DNA of 11,298 nt from JBAZYK01 sp964582265 (lineage in GTDB: Bacteria; Patescibacteriota; Gracilibacteria; UBA1369). Where the stretch lies: positions 1 to 11,298 of the forward strand of contig CAZOQT010000039.1 of NCBI GenBank assembly GCA_964582265.1. The letters run 5' to 3'. The notes under the pieces are model-generated. The model did no database searches. It saw only the letters and a program-made list of their open reading frames with translations, and was not told the origin of the DNA. Below, piece after piece: positions 5,989-11,298 of the stretch. The translations under genes and the position numbers were made by a program. Positions within the stretch are counted from its first letter, which is position 1. Every line of letters begins with the position of its first letter.

Positions 5989-7071
5989 ATGCTTAAGACC
6001 CAAAAAGAATTATTAACAGATGAAGCCCAAACACTAGCTCCTTACGCCATGAAGAGCGCGGAATGTGCTGGGCGAGTTTACTCCGAATCGGAGGACGAAT
6101 TTAGGCTGCCCTTTCAGCGTGATCGTGATCGGATTATACATAGCAAAGCTTTCAGACGTTTGCAGGCCAAAACGCAGGTTTTTGTTGCTTATTTTGGGGA
6201 TCATTATCGTGATCGGATGACTCATTCCATGGAAGTTTCGCAAATTGCGCGCGATGTTAGCCGGACTTTGGGCTTAAATGAAGATTTAAGTGAGTGTTTG
6301 GCCCTGGCTCATGATTTGGGGCATCCCCCTTTTGGACATGGTGGCGAGGCTGCCCTGGATGAGGTCTTAAGGCCTTATGGGCTTCATTTTGAGCATAACG
6401 AACAGAGTCGCAGAATTGTGGAGAAACTAGAAAAAACTAGCCCCAACTTTCCAGGTTTAAACCTTACTAAAGAGGTTTTGGATGGCCTGTTAAAGCATAG
6501 TCCCGAGTTATATCAAAAATACCTGGTATTCCATACGTCGCCGCATTTGGAAGCTCAAGTTGTAGATCTTGCGGATGAAATTGCCTATACCAATCATGAT
6601 ATTGATGATGGACTTCGTTCTGGGCTTATTAGCTTGGAACAAATTCAAAAATTTCAACTTGGACAGGATCATGGACATTTAATTAGAAAAATCATCCAGG
6701 ATTTATATCGCACGACTCATCAAAATTTACAGAAGTACAAAATCGAAAGTGTGCAAGATGTAAGAGCATTTAAAGGTAAACTGGTTGGATTTAGCAAAGA
6801 GATGCAGGGACAATTGGCAGATCTTCGCGCTTTTTTAATGAAAAATTATTACCTTAATCCAAAAGTAGCTAAGGCCATAGAAAACGGTAAAGAGATACTT
6901 AAAAAATTGTTTAGTTACTATATAAAAAATCCAGAAAAACTGCCGTATCCCTTTTGCGAACAAGTTAATGCTTCCGAAAGGCTGGAGGTTGTGGTAAAAG
7001 ATTATCTAGCCGGCATGACAGATCATTATGCCGAAGAACAACATTTAATCATCACAATCAATAAGCCTTAA
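5989..7071 (+). CDS. dgt: dGTPase-family HD-domain deoxynucleotide triphosphohydrolase
   Basis: The 360-residue protein matches the dGTPase family, which splits dGTP (and in many members other dNTPs) into nucleoside and triphosphate. The visible motifs are FQRDRDRIIHSKAFRRLQAK (42-61), HYRDRMTHSMEV (72-83), HDLGHPPFGHGGE (108-120) and LADEIAYTNHDIDDG (194-208). The expected HD-metal ligands are His79, His108-Asp109 and Asp196. The C-terminus ends with DYLAGMTDHYA, also typical. The ATG at 5989 places about a dozen residues before the conserved LAPYAMKSAE, the usual spacing. The gene follows a strong terminator by 17 nt, so its promoter must overlap that terminator or it depends on read-through; no good -10 is visible. 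NrdR follows after 26 bp, which suggests a dNTP-pool operon. Family assignment is secure; preference for dGTP is not shown. Confidence 0.92.
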   Translation: MLKTQKELLTDEAQTLAPYAMKSAECAGRVYSESEDEFRLPFQRDRDRIIHSKAFRRLQAKTQVFVAYFGDHYRDRMTHSMEVSQIARDVSRTLGLNEDLSECLALAHDLGHPPFGHGGEAALDEVLRPYGLHFEHNEQSRRIVEKLEKTSPNFPGLNLTKEVLDGLLKHSPELYQKYLVFHTSPHLEAQVVDLADEIAYTNHDIDDGLRSGLISLEQIQKFQLGQDHGHLIRKIIQDLYRTTHQNLQKYKIESVQDVRAFKGKLVGFSKEMQGQLADLRAFLMKNYYLNPKVAKAIENGKEILKKLFSYYIKNPEKLPYPFCEQVNASERLEVVVKDYLAGMTDHYAEEQHLIITINKP

Positions 7072-7074
7072 GTT

Positions 7075-7095
7075 CTAATTACTAATTACTAATTA
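7075..7095 (+). repeat. Three tandem copies of CTAATTA before nrdR
   Basis: CTAATTA is repeated exactly three times (7075-7081, 7082-7088, 7089-7095) and fills almost the whole 26-bp gap between the dGTPase stop and the nrdR ATG. It leaves no Shine-Dalgarno. A slippage-prone spacer is the plain reading. Confidence 0.7.
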
Positions 7096-7097
7096 AA

Positions 7098-7544
7098 ATG
7101 GTTTGTCCAAAATGTAAAAAAGACGATACTCGAGTATTAGATTCACGAGACACGCATGAAAAAAAAGAAATTCGTAGACGTCGTGAATGTGTTAAGTGTC
7201 AATATCGTTTTACCACTTTTGAAAGAGTGGAAACGGCGAATTTTTTAGTTATTAAAAGGGATAATTCCCGTGAAAGTTATGATCGCGCAAAACTTGCTCG
7301 CGGTATTTGGAAAGCTTGTGAAAAGCGTCCGGTTACACAGGAGCGCGTTGAAAAATTATTAAATGAGTTAGAAGAAGAATTGGCTAATCATGGAAAGGAA
7401 ATTCCTAGCAAAATGTTGGGTGAGGCGCTGATGGAAAAATTAAAAAAGCTCGATGAAGTTGCCTATATTCGCTTTGCATCTGTCTATAGACAATTTAAAG
7501 ATTTGGAAACCTTCAAAAAGGAGCTGCAAAAGCTGATTGATTAA
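7098..7544 (+). CDS. nrdR: Transcriptional repressor NrdR
   Basis: The 148-residue protein has the length and layout of NrdR, which represses ribonucleotide reductase genes in response to ATP/dATP. An N-terminal zinc ribbon uses Cys3/Cys6 and Cys31/Cys34, with the usual TRVLDSRDT and RRRRECVKCQYRFTTFER. An ATP-cone domain follows from about 46 (FLVIKRDNSRESYDRAKLARGI) to about 136 (EVAYIRFASVYRQFKD). It sits 26 bp after the dGTPase gene; one makes dNTPs less abundant by hydrolysis, the other restrains their synthesis. No ribonucleotide reductase gene lies in the window, and I found no convincing NrdR box. No ribosome binding site is visible. Confidence 0.96.
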   Translation: MVCPKCKKDDTRVLDSRDTHEKKEIRRRRECVKCQYRFTTFERVETANFLVIKRDNSRESYDRAKLARGIWKACEKRPVTQERVEKLLNELEEELANHGKEIPSKMLGEALMEKLKKLDEVAYIRFASVYRQFKDLETFKKELQKLID

Positions 7545-7585
7545 CTTTTTTGTAATCCAAAAAGGAAAAATCGGTTTACTTAAGT

Positions 7586-7603
7586 ACTAGACAAACTAGA
7601 CAA
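7586..7603 (+). repeat. Two tandem copies of ACTAGACAA upstream of the L,D-transpeptidase
   Basis: ACTAGACAA occurs twice in direct succession (7586-7594, 7595-7603), just after the palindrome ACTTAAGT (7578-7585) and about 37 bp upstream of the -35 box at 7640. It could be an activator or repressor site, or an end-of-gene relic of nrdR. Confidence 0.4.
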
Positions 7604-7639
7604 GTTTTTTAATATCAGCGGAAAACACAATCAAAAACA

Positions 7640-7667
7640 TTGACATATATTTACCATATGTTATAAT
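7640..7667 (+). promoter_or_regulatory. Near-consensus promoter of the L,D-transpeptidase gene
   Basis: A perfect TTGACA (7640-7645) and a perfect TATAAT (7662-7667) are separated by 16 bp. The first in-frame ATG (7671) lies only 4 bp after the -10 box, and the expected transcription start is near 7674. The ATG at 7671 is therefore probably not in the mRNA, and the ATG at 7695 would have a leader of about 20 nt. Confidence 0.75.
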
Positions 7668-7670
7668 TTT

Positions 7671-8912
7671 ATGATTCAAATATTTTCCTCCGGCATGCAA
7701 AAAATCGACAAAAAAATCTTGTTATTTATTGGATTAGGATTGGCTTTCGCTGCTCCTGGGTTAATGTTTAAGTTTGGTAATTGGCTTGAATTGCAGTCAA
7801 AAGCTAACGAAATTAAATCCAGTCCGATTGTATTGCAGGCTTTTATAAACAATCCTGCAATTACAGTTAGTTCAGAAATTAATAATACAGATCAGACTCA
7901 AAGCCAAGAAATGCATACCGCTGCTACAGAAGCAGGAGACGCGCAGCTTAACAGTGCCGGTGCCATTCAAGCAACAACAGGTGCAGCACAAAATTTGCCA
8001 AATGTTGCTGCAGGCAGTTGCGAATATAATAAGCCAGAAAAAGTTGAGTATGTTGGTAAACTGGTTAGCATTCAAAAAACTCCGACAGTTGCCCCGGGAG
8101 AAGCATTCAAAACCGAAATTTACATAGAAAATATTGGCAATGTACCTTGGTTTTCAGACGCCAGTAATTGTAATCCACAAAATCCAGTTTATTTGGGTAC
8201 AAGCCATGAAAAAGACCGTTTGAGTCAATTTGCTGATGCCAGTTTTGGAGATAGTAATTGGATAAACAGCAATCGCATTAAAATGGATACAAGTCGCGTA
8301 AATCCGGGTGGGGTAGCCAAGTTTATATTTTGGTCCAAGGCGCCATTGGAAGCTGGTTATTATCGCGAATTTTTTAGCCCAGTTGCAGAAGGATTAACCT
8401 GGATAGAAAACGAAGAAGCGGAAGTAGCTTTAGATTTGCGTGTTGGTGATTTTGAATTTACGCAAGAACAAGAACAGATTTTACCGTTTATAGACATTAG
8501 TACAAACCTTACCAAGCTGGATTTTTCTTCCAAGAAAGTTGAAGTCAGTTTAAAAGAACAAAGAATGTGGCTTAAAATAGGCGGTACTGCCATAAACACA
8601 TTCAGAGTTAGTACTGGAAGTTATAAAACTCCAACGCCTAAAGGATCATTTAAAATTCTTCTTAAGCAGGATGTGCGCATAGGAGGAAAAGCTCCACATT
8701 ACATCATGCCACAATTCATGATGTTTAAAGCTGGTGGGTATGGTTTTCATGCTTTGCCAAGTCTTGCCACTGACAAAGGTGTCTTTTGGCGAGAAGCTTT
8801 AAATCACATTGGAACACCAGTAAGTCATGGTTGTGTACGTCTACTTCCTGGCGATGCCAAGGTTGTTTATGACTTTGCTGATATTGGCACTAAAGTAGAA
8901 ATCAGGGCTTAG
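7671..8912 (+). CDS. L,D-transpeptidase (YkuD) with an NBR1-type Ig-like domain
   Basis: The longest frame has 413 codons; I favour the ATG at 7695 (Met9) because of the promoter position and because it gives a standard MQKIDKK start before a membrane segment. Numbering here is from 7671. A signal anchor spans about 16-34 (ILLFIGLGLAFAAPGLMFK). A low-complexity linker rich in Ala, Gln and Thr (60-115) follows. An Ig-like domain resembling that of NBR1 covers about 122-258, with NIGNVPW, then PGGVAKFIFWSKAPLEAGYY and EGLTWI. The YkuD catalytic domain (about 283-412) has STGSYKTPTPKG (314-325), GFHALP with His360, and SHGCVRL with the nucleophile Cys388. Such enzymes make 3-3 peptidoglycan cross-links or attach proteins to the wall; the Ig-like part probably holds a wall or surface partner (inference). 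The last residues, VEIRA, close the YkuD fold, so the gene is complete. Confidence 0.9.
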   Translation: MIQIFSSGMQKIDKKILLFIGLGLAFAAPGLMFKFGNWLELQSKANEIKSSPIVLQAFINNPAITVSSEINNTDQTQSQEMHTAATEAGDAQLNSAGAIQATTGAAQNLPNVAAGSCEYNKPEKVEYVGKLVSIQKTPTVAPGEAFKTEIYIENIGNVPWFSDASNCNPQNPVYLGTSHEKDRLSQFADASFGDSNWINSNRIKMDTSRVNPGGVAKFIFWSKAPLEAGYYREFFSPVAEGLTWIENEEAEVALDLRVGDFEFTQEQEQILPFIDISTNLTKLDFSSKKVEVSLKEQRMWLKIGGTAINTFRVSTGSYKTPTPKGSFKILLKQDVRIGGKAPHYIMPQFMMFKAGGYGFHALPSLATDKGVFWREALNHIGTPVSHGCVRLLPGDAKVVYDFADIGTKVEIRA

Positions 8913-8963
8913 TTCCTTGTTTATATTCTATTTCTTCGCTGCCCGGTAAATGTTAATATTACC

Positions 8964-8985
8964 AAGCGCTATAAACGCTTTTTTT
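8964..8985 (+). terminator. Intrinsic terminator after the L,D-transpeptidase gene
   Basis: A short stem AAGCG (8964-8968) and CGCTT (8976-8980) is followed by a T run (8979-8985). A second small hairpin, GGTAA/TTACC (8945-8963), sits just upstream. The stem is short, so termination may be partial. Confidence 0.6.
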
Positions 8986-9004
8986 AGAGTTTGTCGTAAA
9001 TTTG

Positions 9005-11298
9005 ATGTCTGACCTTTTAACTAAACTAAATTCCAAACAGCAAGAAGCAGTAAAGGCCACCCACGGCCCAATTTTGGTAATTGCCGGCGCTGGATCAGGT
9101 AAAACTCGTGCTTTAACACATAGAATTGCTTACATGATCCAAGAAGAGCGCATTAATCCTTGGAATATTTTAGCAGTGACTTTTACCAATAAAGCTGCAA
9201 GCGAAATGAAGCAGCGCATTGTGGATTTGCTTAAAACTCAAAATCCGCTGCAGTTTGATGAAAATACATTTAATCAATCAGGCTATGGGCAACGTGGATT
9301 AGAAAATGAAGCCTTGCCTTCTGTTGGCACTTTTCACGCTACCTGTGTCCGCATTTTAAGAAAAAATATTCATCTTTTGGATTATGAAAATCAATTTGTA
9401 ATTTACGATACCGCCGATCAACAAATTTTGGTTAAACAGATCATGCAGGAACTACACATGGACGAAAAACAAACTAATCCGCGCGCAGTTTTGAATTACA
9501 TTTCTGGTGCCAAAAATGAGCTAATTGGCCCTACGCAGTATCATCAATACGCCAATAATTACTTTACGGAAAAAGTCGCGGAGGTATACGAAAAATATCA
9601 ACGTGCCCTGCATAAAAATAACGCGCTGGATTTTGATGACATCATCATGAAAACTGTTCAGCTTTTTCAAACGGAACCAAAAGTTTTGAATTTTTATCAG
9701 GAAAAATTCCAGTTTATTTCTGTGGATGAGTATCAGGATACTAATCAGGCACAATACGTTTTAACAAATTTGCTTGCTCAAAAATATCGTAATTTGTGTG
9801 TAATTGGTGATTCTGATCAAAGCATTTACAGCTTTAGAGGAGCCAATATAGGCAATATTTTAAATTTCGAGAAAGATTATCCAGACGCCAAAGTTATAAT
9901 GCTGGAACAAAATTACCGTTCTACGCAGATTATTTTGGATGCGGCGCACGAGATCATTGTAAAAAATGCCAAGCGCAAAGATAAAAAATTATGGACAGAG
10001 CGCGAAGGCGGCGAAAAAATAAAACTTATTTCACTGGACAACGAGCGCCAGGAAGGTGAATTTATTACCAAAGAAATTATGGATCGCCTTCGCGCCTACG
10101 AAAATCCTGATTATCGTGATTTTGTGGTTTTGTACAGAACAAATGCGCAGTCCCGTGTTTTGGAAGAAGTGTTTTTAAGATACGCAATTCCTTACAAAAT
10201 TGTGGGCGGTATAAAATTTTATGAACGCAAAGAAATTAAGGATATTTTGGCTTATTTAAGGGTCGTTCAAAACCCAAATGATTCCGTAAGTTTACTTAGA
10301 ATTATAAATACTCCTGCCCGTAAAATCGGCACAAAAACCATGGAGGGGTTAAGAAATTTCGCGCTGGAAAAAAACCTTTCTCTGTTCCAGGCAATGGCCG
10401 AGATTGCGCGGATTTATGCGGAAAAAGGCAGCGGATGTGAAGAAATATACGCTTTGGATCTACAGGAATCAAAGCTGGAAGCGCTACAAAAATTTGTAAA
10501 ACTTGTTCGCGATTTGCAAGCGGTTAATAAGGAATTCCCGGCATCTGGTGTAATAAAACACGTGCTTGAATATACTGGTTACAAACAGATGGTTGATGAT
10601 AACACCGCAGAAGGCGACGCCAGATTGGAAAATATTTATGAACTTATTGGAGTTGCCGGTAAATATGACAAATTAGAGCCCGGAAGTTCATTAAATATCT
10701 TTCTGGAAGAGGTTGCCTTGATTGCAGATGTCGACAATTTAAATGAACAGGACAATGCGGTTACTTTCATGACTATCCATTCTGCCAAAGGTTTGGAATT
10801 TCCAAATGTTTTCCTTGTTGGGCTGGAAGAAGGCATTTTTCCACATTCCAGGACTTTACTGGAACGTGATGAACTAGAAGAAGAACGCCGTTTAATGTAT
10901 GTGGCAATTACGCGCGCTAAAGATAAATTATACATGTTGAATGCCAAAAACCGCATGCTATATGGTCAGTCTCAATCTAATGCGCCATCACAGTTTTTGG
11001 CTGATATTCCTCATGAATTATTGGAACAAAGTGAACAACAGCGTCGCATCTTGCGTAGAGAAGAAATCAGCGGAACGCCTATTCCAAGCGAAGATCTTAC
11101 ACCAGGTTTTGCAAATTCCAATATCGATAATGGCCCAAGATTTATTCCGGATGATCAGTACGATGCCGCAAATCCAGAGAATTTTTCCAGCGGAGATAAG
11201 GTCTACCATAGCGCATTTGGCGAAGGTGTAATTATGACCGTAACAGGAGGCGTAGCCACCGTGCGCTTTAGCAACATAAGATACGGCGTCAAAAAACT
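9005..11298 (+). CDS. UvrD/PcrA-family superfamily 1 DNA helicase (C-terminus outside the window)
   Basis: The frame is open from the ATG at 9005 to the window edge (764 codons plus two bases). The family moves 3' to 5' on single-stranded DNA and acts in repair and replication conflict. Visible motifs are: the Q-motif LNSKQQEAV (8-16); Walker A AGAGSGKT (27-34, Lys33); FTNKAASEMKQR; Walker B DEYQD (241-245); GDSDQSIYSFRGA (268-280); EQNYRS (301-306); later TIHSAKGLEFPNVF; and EERRLMYVAITRAKDKLY. The C-terminal end GDKVYHSAFGEGVI is the start of the Tudor-like fold that in PcrA binds RNA polymerase, so only a few residues are missing. About 20 residues (80-103, rich in Asn, Gln and Gly) sit between motif Ia and GTFHATCVRILR and look longer than in Bacillus PcrA. 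The ATG follows the terminator T run by 19 nt; no Shine-Dalgarno is seen. Confidence 0.95.
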   Translation, partial: MSDLLTKLNSKQQEAVKATHGPILVIAGAGSGKTRALTHRIAYMIQEERINPWNILAVTFTNKAASEMKQRIVDLLKTQNPLQFDENTFNQSGYGQRGLENEALPSVGTFHATCVRILRKNIHLLDYENQFVIYDTADQQILVKQIMQELHMDEKQTNPRAVLNYISGAKNELIGPTQYHQYANNYFTEKVAEVYEKYQRALHKNNALDFDDIIMKTVQLFQTEPKVLNFYQEKFQFISVDEYQDTNQAQYVLTNLLAQKYRNLCVIGDSDQSIYSFRGANIGNILNFEKDYPDAKVIMLEQNYRSTQIILDAAHEIIVKNAKRKDKKLWTEREGGEKIKLISLDNERQEGEFITKEIMDRLRAYENPDYRDFVVLYRTNAQSRVLEEVFLRYAIPYKIVGGIKFYERKEIKDILAYLRVVQNPNDSVSLLRIINTPARKIGTKTMEGLRNFALEKNLSLFQAMAEIARIYAEKGSGCEEIYALDLQESKLEALQKFVKLVRDLQAVNKEFPASGVIKHVLEYTGYKQMVDDNTAEGDARLENIYELIGVAGKYDKLEPGSSLNIFLEEVALIADVDNLNEQDNAVTFMTIHSAKGLEFPNVFLVGLEEGIFPHSRTLLERDELEEERRLMYVAITRAKDKLYMLNAKNRMLYGQSQSNAPSQFLADIPHELLEQSEQQRRILRREEISGTPIPSEDLTPGFANSNIDNGPRFIPDDQYDAANPENFSSGDKVYHSAFGEGVIMTVTGGVATVRFSNIRYGVKK

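Noticed and set aside
7543..7569. Possible terminator after nrdR
   Set aside because: The stem is only an A/T run pairing with no following T tract; composition alone explains it.
7625..7642. Possible NrdR box (ACACAAT with a partial second half)
   Set aside because: The second half and spacing do not match the 16-bp NrdR palindrome; it lies before the L,D-transpeptidase, not before a reductase gene.
10636..10956. Minus-strand open frame of 106 codons
   Set aside because: It is antisense to the conserved helicase motifs of the UvrD/PcrA gene and has a Ser-rich composition typical of a shadow frame.

Overview
The window looks like an AT-rich scaffold from a Candidate Phyla Radiation (Patescibacteria) bacterium, assembled from short reads. 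The reasons are: large cysteine-rich proteins of a type I associate with these genomes; an extracytoplasmic-function (ECF) sigma factor beside a DUF5667 membrane protein; an L,D-transpeptidase with an NBR1-type Ig-like domain; very short gaps between genes; and almost no Shine-Dalgarno signals. TGA acts as a normal stop (for example at 5922-5924, directly before a terminator), so the glycine-TGA code of some Gracilibacteria does not apply. The phylum is an inference; no rRNA is present.

Left part (1-4427). Two large cysteine-rich paralogs lie on the minus strand. The first (1-894) leaves the window at its C-terminus and is divergent from a TrmB-family regulator (1006-1770). A perfect 11-bp inverted repeat sits in the shared promoter region. 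The second paralog (4427 down to 2594) is one gene broken by the assembly. It has a 10-N gap at 4019-4028, a second gap at 3236-3245, and about 170 bp of unrelated, mostly very GC-rich sequence (3062-3235), after which the same protein family resumes. Between the paralogs lies an unrecognised 181-residue protein with seven cysteines (1877-2422, minus strand).

Middle part (4527-5924). A sigma-70 family ECF-type factor is followed 9 bp later by a single-pass membrane protein with a DUF5667 domain, probably its membrane partner. The unit ends in a strong intrinsic terminator (5940-5971). The sigma gene is divergent from the second cysteine-rich gene, so each paralog has a transcription regulator at its back.

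Right part (5989-11298), all on the plus strand. A dGTPase-family HD phosphohydrolase and the ribonucleotide reductase repressor NrdR form a dNTP-pool pair. Next come an exported L,D-transpeptidase with its own near-consensus promoter, a small terminator, and a UvrD/PcrA-type helicase that leaves the window close to its C-terminal RNA-polymerase-binding domain.

No tRNA, rRNA, CRISPR array, transposase or origin was seen. No gene-free stretch exceeds 300 bases. The longest gap between real coding segments is the foreign block plus gap at 3062-3245. The convergent gap 1771-1876 holds no convincing terminator.
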